NCBI RefSeq assembly: GCF_020179425.1
Contig: NZ_JAILYM010000007.1
Location: 166,709-230,708 of the forward strand
Direction of reading: 5' to 3'
Length of the DNA: 64,000 nt
Origin: Novosphingobium percolationis
GTDB taxonomy: Bacteria > Pseudomonadota > Alphaproteobacteria > Sphingomonadales > Sphingomonadaceae
Part shown: positions 14,637-24,790 of the stretch, one piece after another
Position numbering within the stretch: the stretch's first letter is position 1
How the letters are laid out: each line of letters begins with the position of its first letter
The notes under the pieces: generated by a model
The model's database searches: none
Told to the model about the DNA's origin: nothing
Seen by the model: only the letters and a program-made list of their open reading frames with translations
Program-made: the position numbers and the translations under genes

Positions 14637-14672
14637 CCTGCAATTGCGCGATTGTGCAATGCAGCAAAAAAG
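14637..14672. promoter_or_regulatory. TGCA-rich possible operator between phaZ and the ABC exporter
   Basis: Read plus, CTGCAATTGCGC is followed by GATTGTGCAATGCAGCA and an A6 run. The mix of TGCA and CTGC/GCAG half-sites resembles sites described for the PHA regulator PhaR in other alphaproteobacteria. It lies about 75-110 bases ahead of the phaZ start. The match is by eye only. Confidence 0.3.
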
Positions 14673-14728
14673 GGCAGGCGCCCCGCACCCCCTTCCGGCG
14701 CGCCCGCGCATCGGCTAGGCGAGCGCGC

Positions 14729-16519
<1,791 letters not shown>

Positions 16520-16565
16520 TCGACAAACGCGCCACACCTGCCGACAAACGACATGAGCTACCTGA

Positions 16566-16585
16566 CCACCCCCGCCGTCGGGGGT
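16566..16585 (+). terminator. Hairpin after the ABC exporter gene
   Basis: CACCCCCG and CGGGGGTG form an 8-bp perfect stem with a CCGT loop, 47 bases past the stop codon. The downstream sequence (TTC) is a poor T-run. Confidence 0.45.
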
Positions 16586-16653
16586 GTTCAGCGCCGGTCA
16601 AGGCGTTAAGGATGATCCGGTCACATTTGCAACCGGACGGATGATCCCCGAAG

Positions 16654-18801
16654 ATGCCCAGGTACCGTGCTACCCTTCTCGCCGCGTCGGCGCTCGCCCT
16701 CCTCGCCTCCACCGCCAACGCACAACAGGCCCCCGCCACCGAGGCGCAGCCGGCCGCCCCACTGATGAGTCGCGACTTCCCCGGCAGCGGCCTGCAGCTT
16801 CAGTACGTCGACAAGGCGGTGAAGCCGGGCGACGACTTCGACGCCTACGTCAACGGCAAGTGGCAGCAGGCCTTCGCCATGCCTGCCGACAAGACGCGCT
16901 ACGGCTCGTTCAACGTGCTGCAGGATCTTTCGCAGGATCGCCTCAAGGGCATCCTCGACGAACTGGTGGCGAAGAAGCCTGACCCGGCCACGCCCGAAGG
17001 CAAGATCGCCGCGGCCTACGCTGCCTACCTCGATACCGCCGCCATCGACGCAGCGGGCCTTGCGCCTGCAAGGCCGTGGCTGGACAAGATCGCGGCCGCA
17101 AAAACGCCCGACGATCTCGCCCACCTCTTCGCCGCGCCCGGCATCGCTTCGCCGATCAACTTCTTCGTGACGGCGGACGAAAAGGACAGCGACCACTACG
17201 CGCTCTATCTGGCCACCGGCAGCCTCGGCCTACCTGATCGCGATTTCTACCTCGTCGACAATCCCCGCAACCTGACCGTGCGCGCCAAGTACATGGAATG
17301 GCTGCGTTTTGCGCTGACCCAGGCGGGGTATGCCGATCCGGCCAAGACCGCCGATGCGGTCTATGCGCTCGAAAAGAAGCTTGCCGCCGCCGACTGGGAC
17401 CGCGCGCTCTCGCGCAACCCCACGCTCACCTACACCAAGCTGGCGCGCGCAGACCTCGGGCAGGCGCTGCCCGGCCTGCCGGTCGATTCCATGCTCGATG
17501 CCATGGGCCTTTCCAAGGCGACCTATGCCGTGATCGCGCAGATGCCGCCTTCGCAGGACAAGCTGACCGCCGCCAGGTTCACGCCCGAAATGGCCGCCAA
17601 GCTGGGCGGCGGTGTGCCTGCCATGGCCGCGCTGATCCGCAGCGAGCCGATCGACAGCTGGAAGGCGTGGATGACCGTGCAGTTCCTGTCGGCCTATGCG
17701 GGCGCCCTGCCCCAGTCGATCGACGATGCCCGCTTCGCCTTCTACGGCACCGTGCTGGCGGGCCAGAAGCAGCAGCAGCCCCGCTGGAAGCGCGCGATCG
17801 CCACGGTCGAGGGCCAGGTCGGCGAGCAGCTGGGCAAGCTCTATGCCGAGCGTTACTTCCCGCCCGAAAGCAAGGTGGCGATGGACGCGCTCGTCGCCAA
17901 CTTGCGCAAGGCGATGGCCGCGAACCTTGCCGATCTCAAGTGGATGGGCCCGGAAACGCGCAAGGAAGCGCAGGCCAAGCTCGATGCCTTCACGCCCAAG
18001 ATCGGCGCGCCGGTGAAATACAAGGACTACGCCGGGCTGACACTGTCCGCCGCGACCCCGCTCGCCAACGCGATCGCCGCGCAGGACTGGGCCAGCCGCT
18101 TTGAAGCCGCGCGCGTCGGGCAGGAGGTTGATCGCAGCGAATGGGGCATGCTGCCCGAAACGATCAACGCCTACTACAACCCCACCTTCAACGAGATCGT
18201 GTTCCCCGCCGCGATCCTGCAGCCGCCGTTCTTCAACCCCCACGCCGATCCGGCGGTCAACTATGGCGCAATCGGTGGCGTGATCGGCCACGAGATGGGC
18301 CACGGCTTCGACGACCAGGGCTCGGCCTATGACGGCAAGGGCAACTTGCGCAACTGGTGGACTGACAAGGACCGCACCGCGTTCGAGGCGCTGACCGGAA
18401 TGCTGGGCAAGCAGTATGACAGCTTCTGCCCGTTCGATGACAAGAGCGAAGGCGGCAAGGCCTGCGTCAACGGCCAGCTGACCATGGGCGAGAACATCGG
18501 CGACCTCGGCGGCCTCAGCCTTGCCTACCGCGCCTACAAGCTGTCACTGGGCGGCAAGCCCGCCCCGGTGATCGACGGCCTGACCGGCGACCAGCGCTTC
18601 TTCATGAGCTGGGCACAGGTCTGGCGCCAGTCCATCCGCGAGGAAACCGCGCGCCAGTACCTCGTCACCGATCCGCACTCGCCCGCGACGTACCGCATCA
18701 ACGGCGTGGTGCGGAACTTCGACGAATGGGTGAAGGCCTTCCACGTCAAGCCGGGCGACAAGCTCTACCTGCCGCCGAAGGAGCGCGTTCGCATCTGGTA
18801 A
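16654..18801 (+). CDS. M13 family zinc metallopeptidase (PepO-like), exported
   Basis: A 715-residue neprilysin-type endopeptidase. A signal peptide ending ALLASTANAQQ sends it to the periplasm. The family motif NAYYNP precedes the zinc site HEMGH (residues 546-550), and the third ligand lies in ENIGDLGGLS (Glu613). All catalytic residues are present and length is normal. It probably degrades periplasmic or imported peptides. It stands alone, ended by a strong hairpin, before uppP. Confidence 0.94.
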   Translation: MPRYRATLLAASALALLASTANAQQAPATEAQPAAPLMSRDFPGSGLQLQYVDKAVKPGDDFDAYVNGKWQQAFAMPADKTRYGSFNVLQDLSQDRLKGILDELVAKKPDPATPEGKIAAAYAAYLDTAAIDAAGLAPARPWLDKIAAAKTPDDLAHLFAAPGIASPINFFVTADEKDSDHYALYLATGSLGLPDRDFYLVDNPRNLTVRAKYMEWLRFALTQAGYADPAKTADAVYALEKKLAAADWDRALSRNPTLTYTKLARADLGQALPGLPVDSMLDAMGLSKATYAVIAQMPPSQDKLTAARFTPEMAAKLGGGVPAMAALIRSEPIDSWKAWMTVQFLSAYAGALPQSIDDARFAFYGTVLAGQKQQQPRWKRAIATVEGQVGEQLGKLYAERYFPPESKVAMDALVANLRKAMAANLADLKWMGPETRKEAQAKLDAFTPKIGAPVKYKDYAGLTLSAATPLANAIAAQDWASRFEAARVGQEVDRSEWGMLPETINAYYNPTFNEIVFPAAILQPPFFNPHADPAVNYGAIGGVIGHEMGHGFDDQGSAYDGKGNLRNWWTDKDRTAFEALTGMLGKQYDSFCPFDDKSEGGKACVNGQLTMGENIGDLGGLSLAYRAYKLSLGGKPAPVIDGLTGDQRFFMSWAQVWRQSIREETARQYLVTDPHSPATYRINGVVRNFDEWVKAFHVKPGDKLYLPPKERVRIW

Positions 18802-18815
18802 GGTGACCGAAATTT

Positions 18816-18841
18816 AAGGGCGGCGCGCAGCCGCCGCCCTT
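18816..18841 (+). terminator. Terminator of the M13 peptidase gene
   Basis: AAGGGCGGCG and CGCCGCCCTT pair over 10 perfect bases, 14 bases past the stop codon. The stem ends in TT but no long T-run follows. Confidence 0.6.
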
Positions 18842-18876
18842 GACACTCTGCTGCACTGCGGCAACTCCATGCCCCC

Positions 18877-19692
18877 ATGGACAGCACCACCATCACCGCG
18901 GTTCTTCTCGGCATCGTCGAGGGCCTGACCGAATTCCTGCCCGTCTCCTCGACCGGCCACCTGATCCTCGCGACAGAGCTGTTCGGCTACGACGCGCACC
19001 AGTGGGCGCTGTTCAACGTGGTGATCCAGCTGGGCGCGATCCTTGCGGTCGTGGTGCAGTACTGGCGCACCTTCTGGGCGGTCGGCATGGGCCTGCTGCG
19101 GCTCGAACCGCTCAGCATCCGCTTCGTGCGCAACCTGCTCGCCGCCTTCATGCCCGCCGCCGTGATCGGCCTGATCTTCAAGCACCAGATCGAAGGCATG
19201 CTCGGCAGCCCGCTGGTGGTCTGCGGCGCGCTGATTGTCGGCGGCATCGGCATCCTGATCGTCGAACGCTTCGCCAAGGGTGGCGAGCCTTCGGGCATCG
19301 GCCAGTTGCCGCTGCGCCAGGCGATCGGCGTCGGCTTCGTCCAGTGCTTCGCCATGATTCCGGGCATGAGCCGGTCAGGCGCCACGATCATGGGCGCGCT
19401 TGCCATGGGCATCGAGCGGCGCACGGCGGCCGAGTTCTCGTTCTTCCTCGCCATCCCGACCATGCTCGGCGCCAGCACGATCGAACTGCTCGGCCAGCGC
19501 CACGAACTGGCCGCCGGCACCACCGGCGTCGGCTGGAGCGAGATCGCCATCGGCTTCGCGGTTGCGTTCATCGTGGCGCTGGCGGTGATCAAGCTGTTCG
19601 TCGCCTATGTCAGCCGCCGCGGCTTTACGCCGTTTGCGTGGTATCGCATCGTCGTCGGCCTCGCGGCAGGCGCCTGGCTGCTGAACGCCTGA
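18877..19692 (+). CDS. uppP: Undecaprenyl-diphosphate phosphatase
   Basis: Polytopic inner-membrane enzyme of 271 residues. It dephosphorylates undecaprenyl diphosphate so that the lipid carrier can be reused for peptidoglycan and polysaccharides, and gives some bacitracin resistance. Both family motifs are present: EFLPVSSTGHLI near the N-terminus and MIPGMSRSGATI in the middle. Length is normal. The ATG follows the M13 gene's terminator by about 36 bases, so it has its own promoter or is read through. Confidence 0.96.
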   Translation: MDSTTITAVLLGIVEGLTEFLPVSSTGHLILATELFGYDAHQWALFNVVIQLGAILAVVVQYWRTFWAVGMGLLRLEPLSIRFVRNLLAAFMPAAVIGLIFKHQIEGMLGSPLVVCGALIVGGIGILIVERFAKGGEPSGIGQLPLRQAIGVGFVQCFAMIPGMSRSGATIMGALAMGIERRTAAEFSFFLAIPTMLGASTIELLGQRHELAAGTTGVGWSEIAIGFAVAFIVALAVIKLFVAYVSRRGFTPFAWYRIVVGLAAGAWLLNA

Positions 19693-19821
19693 TCGCACGC
19701 CACCCCAAGTAAAGACCAAGTCCCCGGCAAGCACTTGCCGTAACGGTTCGTCGCACCTTCGGAACCAAATGCCGTCCCCCCGGTTTTGCCGGAAAGACAG
19801 CAATTCGAAGGGATTACCACC

Positions 19822-20088
19822 ATGGGCCTGATCATTCTTCTCGTCGTCGGCGGCATTCTTGGCTGGCTGGCAAGCATCGTCATGCGCACCGATGCGCAGC
19901 AGGGGATCTTCCTCAACATCGTCGTCGGCATCGTCGGCGCACTGCTGGGCGGCTTCTTCCTCGCACCGCTGATCGGCGGCGGTTCGATCACCGACGGCAT
20001 TTCGGCCGGCAGCCTGATCGTGTCGTTCCTCGGCGCGGTGATCCTGCTCGCCATCGTCAACCTCGTCCGTCGCGGCGCGGTGCGCTGA
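19822..20088 (+). CDS. GlsB/YeaQ/YmgE-family small membrane protein
   Basis: An 88-residue protein with three hydrophobic, glycine-rich helices (GLIILLVVGGILGWLAS; FLNIVVGIVGALLGGFFLAP; LIVSFLGAVILLAIVNLV). This is the pattern of the transglycosylase-associated/GlsB family, often induced by envelope or acid stress; the molecular role is unclear. AAGGGA precedes the ATG at 19822. It is followed by its own terminator and a small lipoprotein gene. Confidence 0.88.
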   Translation: MGLIILLVVGGILGWLASIVMRTDAQQGIFLNIVVGIVGALLGGFFLAPLIGGGSITDGISAGSLIVSFLGAVILLAIVNLVRRGAVR

Positions 20089-20112
20089 GCCGACCCACCC
20101 AACCTCAACATC

Positions 20113-20141
20113 AAGGGCGGCCCTTCGGGACCGCCCTTCTT
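20113..20141 (+). terminator. Terminator after the GlsB-type gene
   Basis: AAGGGCGGCCC and GGACCGCCCTT pair with one C-A mismatch over a TTCG tetraloop, then CTTCTTCC. It ends just before the lipoprotein gene start region. Confidence 0.7.
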
Positions 20142-20161
20142 CCAAGAAGGGGACTAAAATC

Positions 20162-20446
20162 ATGAAGAGCTTCATCAAGGGCGCGATGATCGCGTCGGTT
20201 GCCGCGCTCGGCCTCAGCCTTGCCGCCTGCGATTCCAAGCAGGAAAACGCTGCCGAAGACCAGGCCGACGCCGTCCGCAAGATGACCGACGCCACGGCCG
20301 ACGCGATCGACGCGGCCGCCAACGCCACCAGCGGCGCGACCGAGCAGAAGCTCGAAAACAAGGCCGACGCCGTCCGCAAGGCTGGCGAGGACAAGGCCGA
20401 CAAGATGGAAGACCAGGCTGACAAGATGGACAAGGCGCCGGGCTGA
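20162..20446 (+). CDS. Small charged lipoprotein, unknown function
   Basis: A 94-residue protein with a lipoprotein signal (MKSFIKGAMIASVAAL...LAAC), so the acylated cysteine is about residue 23. The mature part is highly charged and predicted helical, with an imperfect repeat: DQADAVRKMTDA is echoed by NKADAVRKAGED. Nothing suggests an enzyme. It may sit on the periplasmic side of a membrane and act structurally or in stress. It lies between two terminators, so it is probably a single-gene transcript. Confidence 0.78.
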   Translation: MKSFIKGAMIASVAALGLSLAACDSKQENAAEDQADAVRKMTDATADAIDAAANATSGATEQKLENKADAVRKAGEDKADKMEDQADKMDKAPG

Positions 20447-20480
20447 TCGCCCGCAGCGCCGACCTTTCGGGTTCGCACAG

Positions 20481-20515
20481 GCGGCGTCGGGGCAACCCGG
20501 CGCCGCTTGGCTTTT
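20481..20515 (+). terminator. Terminator of the small lipoprotein gene
   Basis: Eleven pairs (one G-T) join 20481-20491 and 20496-20506 over a GCAA tetraloop, followed by TTGGCTTTT. It lies between convergent genes; the phhA stop is at 20520. Confidence 0.7.
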
Positions 20516-20519
20516 GCGT

Positions 20520-21461
20520 TCAGACCGGCTTCGCTCCCGAACGTCGCCCGCCGCGCAAGTGGTACTCCAGCGTCCCTCGGTGCAGCACATCGTCAATGTC
20601 GATGACCGCCGTATTGGCATACGTGAACCCGGGCCCGAGCCCGCGATAGAGCCGATCGAAATCGCGCTCGACCGTCTGGTGATAGAGATCGGCAAAGCTC
20701 TCGATCACGAAGTAGGTCGGCTGCAGGTCGTCGATCACGTAGTCGGTGCGCATCACCCGGTCGACATTGAGCCGGATGCGATTGGGCGAGGCCGCCTCGA
20801 GCGCGAACACCGCCTCTCCCGGCCCCGACAGGATGCCCGCGCCATAGGCGCGCAACGCGCCCCCTTCTTCCACCAGCCCGAACTCCACTGTGTACCAGTA
20901 GAGCGCGCCCAGCGCCTTCAGCCGGTTGTGCCGCATCGCCTTCCACCCCGCGCGGCCATAGGCCTGCATGTAGTCGGCAAAGATCGGGTCGGCCAGCATC
21001 GGCACGTGCCCGAACACGTCGTGGAACACGTCCGGCTCCTCGATGTAGTCGAAGCTTGCGCGCCCGCGTATGAAGTTGCCCGCGGGAAAGCGCCGGTTGG
21101 CAAGGTGCCAGAAGAACACGTGATCGGGGATCAGCATCGGCACCGGCACCACGCTCCACCCCGTCAGCGCGCCAAGGTCGGCCGAAAGCCGCGCAAACTC
21201 CGGCACGCCCCCGCGCCCCAGATCCAGCTTGCCCAGCCCCGCCAGGAACGTCGACGCCGCCCGCCCCGGCAGAACCTCCATCTGCCGCGCGAACAGGTCG
21301 TCCCACACCGCGTTCTCGTCGGCGCCGTAAACGTGCTGGCGCGGCTCCACCCAGTCCTCGCCGACATGGCCCGGCCGCTGCAAGGGCGCGGTGAACACGC
21401 CGGAGGAAGGGTCGGGCAAGCGCGAGAAGACAGAGTCGGTCGGGGTGGTCAAAGTTTCCAT
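20520..21461 (-). CDS. phhA: Phenylalanine 4-monooxygenase
   Basis: Iron- and pterin-dependent hydroxylase turning phenylalanine into tyrosine (314 residues, bacterial length without the regulatory domain). The iron-binding histidines lie in DVFHDVFGHVPML and the glutamate ligand in YWYTVEFGLVEE. The ATG at 21461 has AAGG six bases upstream. A striking 8-bp inverted repeat places this AAGG in a stem and the start codon in its loop (see 21451-21470), so translation may be regulated. It is divergent from an acyltransferase. No pterin dehydratase gene is adjacent. Confidence 0.94.
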   Translation of the reverse strand: METLTTPTDSVFSRLPDPSSGVFTAPLQRPGHVGEDWVEPRQHVYGADENAVWDDLFARQMEVLPGRAASTFLAGLGKLDLGRGGVPEFARLSADLGALTGWSVVPVPMLIPDHVFFWHLANRRFPAGNFIRGRASFDYIEEPDVFHDVFGHVPMLADPIFADYMQAYGRAGWKAMRHNRLKALGALYWYTVEFGLVEEGGALRAYGAGILSGPGEAVFALEAASPNRIRLNVDRVMRTDYVIDDLQPTYFVIESFADLYHQTVERDFDRLYRGLGPGFTYANTAVIDIDDVLHRGTLEYHLRGGRRSGAKPV

Positions 21462-21470
21462 TGAAACCTT
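21451..21470 (-). promoter_or_regulatory. Hairpin covering the phhA ribosome site and start codon
   Basis: The transcript reads AAGGUUUC-AAUG-GAAACUUU. The eight bases on each side pair fully (one G-U), the Shine-Dalgarno AAGG is in the 5' arm and AUG is in the four-base loop. It may gate translation as RNA or be a protein operator as DNA. Confidence 0.6.
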
Positions 21471-21637
21471 ATACACCCACGCACGACAAACCGGAACCTC
21501 CCGGATTTGGCCGCAACCTGCCGGATGCGCCCCGAACGGAACGTCGCCGATGCCGATTGCGCCGCATCGGCGGGTTTGCTCCTTGCTGCACTGCAACCAA
21601 TCGCTAGTTTCGCCTGCAGATAGGGGCGGGCTGTTGC

Positions 21638-22699
21638 ATGGCGGGAACGAATCAACTTCAGGGCATTCAGGCTTTGCGCGGCCTCGCCGCGCTGGCGGTC
21701 GTCACCCACCACGCGCTCGAACATTCAAACGGCGCGGCAAGGCCCTTCAGCCCCGACTGGCTGACGACAGTGGGTGCTGCCGGGGTGGACCTGTTCTTCG
21801 TCATAAGCGGCTTCATCATGGTCTGGACGACATTTCCGGAAGGTCGCGCGCCCTTGCGCCCTGCGACGTTCCTCTACCGCCGCGTAGTCCGCATCTACCC
21901 GCTCTACTGGTTGACCTGCACCGCCATGCTCGCGCTCGTCGCCATGGGCTTCCTGCGCGCGCACAATTTCACCGGCAGTGAGATCGCACGCTCGTTCGCG
22001 CTGTTCCCGCCCGCGACGCTGGTCGGCGTGGCGTGGACGCTGGTGTTCGAAATGTGGTTCTACATCCTCTTCACGCTGCTGCTCGCGTCCGGATCGCGCC
22101 GTGTGGTCGTCATCGGCGTGCCGGGCCTGCTGCTCTGTGCTGCCGCGCTCGCCACTTTCCTGCCGGCAGGACCGGTGCGCGACTTCCTGCAAAGCCCGCT
22201 GCCGATCGAGTTCTGCTACGGCATCGGCCTTGCCATTGTTGGGCGCAGGGTCATTGAACGCCCCCTGCCGCGCGTTCTCGCACTTGCGCTGGGCGCGCTC
22301 GCGCTGATCGCCATGTGCCTCGCGGCGGTACTGGTTCCCCACGCCACCACGGCCGAACTGCCAGCCGCCGCACGGGTCCTAGCCTGGGGCCTGCCCGCGC
22401 TCGTGCTGGTAGGCCTGTCGCTCCCCTTACGCGCCCGCGGGCGCGCGGGCGCCGCGCTCGCTCGGCTGGGCGACACTTCCTACGCGCTCTATCTCAGCCA
22501 TGTCTTCGTGATGATCGGCTACGGCCGCCTGCTGAAGATACCGGCGGTCGCCGCCCTGCCACAGCCACCGCTGGTGCTTGCCATCTGCGTTGGCTCGGTC
22601 GCGGGCGGCTTCGCCTTCCACATTGCCTGCGAGCGCCCGCTGACCCGCCTGTTTCGTTCGTTCGAAACTCGCCGCCCCGCCAATCCGTCGGTGGCCTGA
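21638..22699 (+). CDS. Membrane acyltransferase, OafA/YrhL family
   Basis: A 353-residue polytopic protein. It begins with the family hallmark LQGIQALRGLAALAVVTHH, which carries the catalytic histidine region, then GVDLFFVISGFIM and FLYRRVVRIYPLYW. Such proteins O-acetylate or otherwise acylate surface polysaccharides or lipids at the inner membrane. About ten hydrophobic helices can be seen. It is divergent from phhA and 62 bases ahead of ppk2. The acceptor is unknown; the uppP and exosortase-type genes nearby keep a polysaccharide acceptor likely. Confidence 0.9.
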   Translation: MAGTNQLQGIQALRGLAALAVVTHHALEHSNGAARPFSPDWLTTVGAAGVDLFFVISGFIMVWTTFPEGRAPLRPATFLYRRVVRIYPLYWLTCTAMLALVAMGFLRAHNFTGSEIARSFALFPPATLVGVAWTLVFEMWFYILFTLLLASGSRRVVVIGVPGLLLCAAALATFLPAGPVRDFLQSPLPIEFCYGIGLAIVGRRVIERPLPRVLALALGALALIAMCLAAVLVPHATTAELPAAARVLAWGLPALVLVGLSLPLRARGRAGAALARLGDTSYALYLSHVFVMIGYGRLLKIPAVAALPQPPLVLAICVGSVAGGFAFHIACERPLTRLFRSFETRRPANPSVA

Positions 22700-22761
22700 C
22701 GCACGCCGGTTGCTCATCGCTCGCAGCTGGTCCACGCTTAGCGCGCCACCGGAGCATCTCC

Positions 22762-23541
22762 ATGACCGAACTGAAGCGCAAGGACTACGACGCCCTCCTC
22801 GAACCGCTGCACGAGGAACTTTCCGGCATGGCGCGCTGGGCGCAGGCGACCGGCGCGCGCGTCGCGATCGTGCTCGAAGGGCGTGACACGGCGGGCAAGA
22901 CCGGGGTGATCCACGCCATTTCCGAAAAGCTCAATCCCCGGCAGGTGCGCACCGTGGCGCTCGCCAAGCCGACGGAGCGAGAGCGCACGCAGTGGTACTT
23001 CCAGCGCTACGTCCCGCACCTTCCGGCCGCGGGCGAGATCGTGCTGTTCGACCGTTCCTGGTACAATCGCGCAGGAGTCGAAACTGTGATGGGCTATGCC
23101 AGCGACGAACAGGTGCGAGCTTTCCTCACGCAGACGCCAGCGTTCGAAAAGCTGCTCACCGATGATGGCCTGTACCTGTTCAAGTACTGGCTGTGCTGCG
23201 ATCAGGCAGAACAGGAGAAGCGCTTCGCCGAACGCCGCGACGACCCGATGAAGCGCTGGAAGCTTTCGCCTGTCGATCTGGAAGCGCGGGCGCACTACGA
23301 CGACTACACCGCTGCGCGCGAAGCCATGCTCGCCGTCACCCACACGCCCCACGCACCTTGGACACTGGTGGATTTCAACGACCAGCGCCGGGGCCGGCTG
23401 ACCCTGATCCGCCACCTGCTCGATCGCCTGCCTGATACCGCCGTGCCCGTGCCCCCGCTGGATCTGCCGCGGCTGGGGCACCCGCCGCACGCGGAGCGCT
23501 TCGGGCTGGTCGAACCGCTCAGACCCTATCCCGACACTTGA
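22762..23541 (+). CDS. ppk2: Polyphosphate kinase 2
   Basis: A 259-residue PPK2-family kinase that moves phosphate between polyphosphate and nucleotides. Walker A (EGRDTAGKTG), the Walker B-like LFDRSWYNR and a lid with ERRDDPMKRWKLSP are all present. The single-domain size fits class I or III enzymes; which nucleotide it prefers (GDP/ADP or AMP) cannot be read off. GGAG precedes the ATG at 22762. A hairpin follows, before rpmG. Confidence 0.9.
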   Translation: MTELKRKDYDALLEPLHEELSGMARWAQATGARVAIVLEGRDTAGKTGVIHAISEKLNPRQVRTVALAKPTERERTQWYFQRYVPHLPAAGEIVLFDRSWYNRAGVETVMGYASDEQVRAFLTQTPAFEKLLTDDGLYLFKYWLCCDQAEQEKRFAERRDDPMKRWKLSPVDLEARAHYDDYTAAREAMLAVTHTPHAPWTLVDFNDQRRGRLTLIRHLLDRLPDTAVPVPPLDLPRLGHPPHAERFGLVEPLRPYPDT

Positions 23542-23580
23542 CTTTGCCCCGATTCTCCCCCAACGCCCGCGCCCTGTGAT

Positions 23581-23612
23581 GGCGGCGTGGCGACGCGCCG
23601 CCGCTTTCGTTT
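23581..23612 (+). terminator. Terminator between ppk2 and rpmG
   Basis: GGCGGCGTG (23581-23589) and CGCGCCGCC (23594-23602) form nine pairs with one G-T over a GCGA loop, followed by GCTTTCGTTT. The rpmG start is only 13 bases further on, so it could also act in the rpmG leader. Confidence 0.55.
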
Positions 23613-23624
23613 CAGGATAGAGCA

Positions 23625-23792
23625 ATGGCAAAGCCCACCACCGTCAAGATCCGTCTGGTCTCGACCGCAGACACCGGCTTCTTCTACGTGACGAAGAAGA
23701 ACCCGCGCAACACCACCGAGAAGATGACCTTCCGCAAGTACGACCCCGTCGTGCGCAAGCACGTCGAGTTCAAGGAAGCGAAGATCAAGTAA
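23625..23792 (+). CDS. rpmG: 50S ribosomal protein L33
   Basis: A 55-residue protein, MAKPTTVKIRLVSTADTGFF to KHVEFKEAKIK, the full length of alphaproteobacterial L33. It binds 23S rRNA near the E site. The zinc-binding cysteines of some L33 forms are absent (NPRNTTEKMTFRKYDP), so this is the C-minus type that does not need zinc. AGGA lies just upstream. It is a single gene between ppk2 and lolA. Confidence 0.96.
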   Translation: MAKPTTVKIRLVSTADTGFFYVTKKNPRNTTEKMTFRKYDPVVRKHVEFKEAKIK

Positions 23793-23902
23793 GGCGCGCC
23801 GGGGCCAGCCTTTGCGCACACCACTGCGTACGGGGCCCCGCACCTTTCCCGGAACCTGTCAGGTTCACGGTGAGTTCAACGCCGACACTGCAAGGAACGG
23901 CG

Positions 23903-24559
23903 ATGAACACGATCTCGAACTCCCTTCGCACGCTGGCTCTAGCCGGTTCGGCCCTCGCGCTTGGCGTGACGGGCCTTTCTGCGTTCTCCGCGCCCGTCGC
24001 CGCGCAGGCCGCGCGCTCGTCGCAGGTGGACCAGGCGGTCGCCGCGCTGCGCGCGATCACCACGATGCGCGCCGATTTCGTCCAGACCGACCGCAACGGA
24101 CAGGGCATTTCGGGCGTCATGACGCTCAAGCGTCCGGGCCGCATCCGCTTCCAGTACCAGAAGGGCGTGCCCTTCCTGATCGTGTCCGACGGCAGCGCGC
24201 TGACGATGATCGACTATGAAGTGCGGCAGGTGCAGCGCTGGCCGATCCGCAACAGCCCGCTGGGCGCGCTGCTCGATCCGAACAAGGACGTGGCGCGCTT
24301 TGCCACGCTCAACCCCACGGCGCATCCCGACGTGCTGAGCCTGACCGTCAAGGATCCGCGCCACCCCGAATACGGCACGATCACGCTGGTCATGACGCGT
24401 CGCGCCGATGCGCCGGGCGGGTGGCAACTCGATTCGTGGGTCTCGCTTGATTCGCAGGCCAAGCGGACCACCGTGCGTCTGGCGAATCACCAGTACGGGA
24501 TGGCCGTCAGCGACAACACCTTCCGTTGGAACGACCCGCGCCCGCAGGTCCGCCACTGA
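23903..24559 (+). CDS. lolA: Outer-membrane lipoprotein carrier protein LolA family
   Basis: A 218-residue periplasmic protein with a signal peptide ending in APVAAQAARS. The body, including ITTMRADFVQTDRNGQGISG and LKRPGRIRFQYQ, is the half-barrel pattern of LolA, which takes lipoproteins from LolCDE to the outer membrane. AAGGAA precedes the ATG at 23903. Alphaproteobacteria often have LolA-like proteins of modest similarity, so the transport role is family-based. A non-coding 338-base stretch follows. Confidence 0.87.
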   Translation: MNTISNSLRTLALAGSALALGVTGLSAFSAPVAAQAARSSQVDQAVAALRAITTMRADFVQTDRNGQGISGVMTLKRPGRIRFQYQKGVPFLIVSDGSALTMIDYEVRQVQRWPIRNSPLGALLDPNKDVARFATLNPTAHPDVLSLTVKDPRHPEYGTITLVMTRRADAPGGWQLDSWVSLDSQAKRTTVRLANHQYGMAVSDNTFRWNDPRPQVRH

Positions 24560-24610
24560 TCGGCCGAATGGCGCGCTTCGTCACGGGCCTGCCCGCTTCT
24601 CGCGACAAAT

Positions 24611-24790
24611 TGCGATAATCCTGACGGTTGCATTCATCGGCCAGCAAGCCGGAGCCTCCTAGAAGGGTTCTCGACAAGACGGTCGAGGCGGGTTTCCCCC
24701 CTGTTGCCCGGCCTCCAATTCGCCGCTTGTCATCGCGTGACGAACGCACAAGGAACCCTCGTCCCAATGCCCCCGGGACGAGGGTTTTCC
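24611..24790 (+). ncRNA. Candidate structured leader RNA or small RNA ahead of xth-ribA
   Basis: The 338 bases from 24560 to 24897 hold no gene. An extended -10 box (TGC-GATAAT, 24611-24619) is followed by a folded stretch. P1 is AGGGTTC (24664-24670) with GAACCCT (24753-24759). P2 is GACAAG (24673-24678) with CTTGTC (24726-24731). P3 is GAGGCGGG (24685-24692) with CCCGGCCTC (24707-24715, one bulge). A small hairpin GCGT/ACGC lies at 24735-24747. The 3' arm of P1 overlaps the 5' arm of a strong terminator, so P1 and terminator exclude each other. It does not match FMN riboswitch, SRP RNA or tmRNA motifs I know; a 6S-like RNA was considered but lacks a closing stem. Confidence 0.4.
24754..24790 (+). 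terminator. Strong intrinsic terminator ahead of xth
   Basis: AACCCTCGTCCC (24754-24765) and GGGACGAGGGTT (24775-24786) pair over 12 perfect bases, then TT and a T/C-rich tail. It lies 108 bases before the xth start and can end lolA transcripts, an sRNA, or an attenuated xth-ribA leader. Confidence 0.85.

Noticed and set aside
18841..18870. TTGACA ahead of uppP as a promoter
   Set aside because: The sequence 17 bases on (AACTCC) is a poor -10 box and no better spacing fits, so I do not list it.
24611..24790. Calling the structured stretch a 6S RNA, SRP RNA, tmRNA or FMN riboswitch
   Set aside because: The SRP loop, tRNA-like T-arm and RFN core sequences are absent, and a 6S-type long closing stem cannot be formed because the 3' end is used by the terminator.
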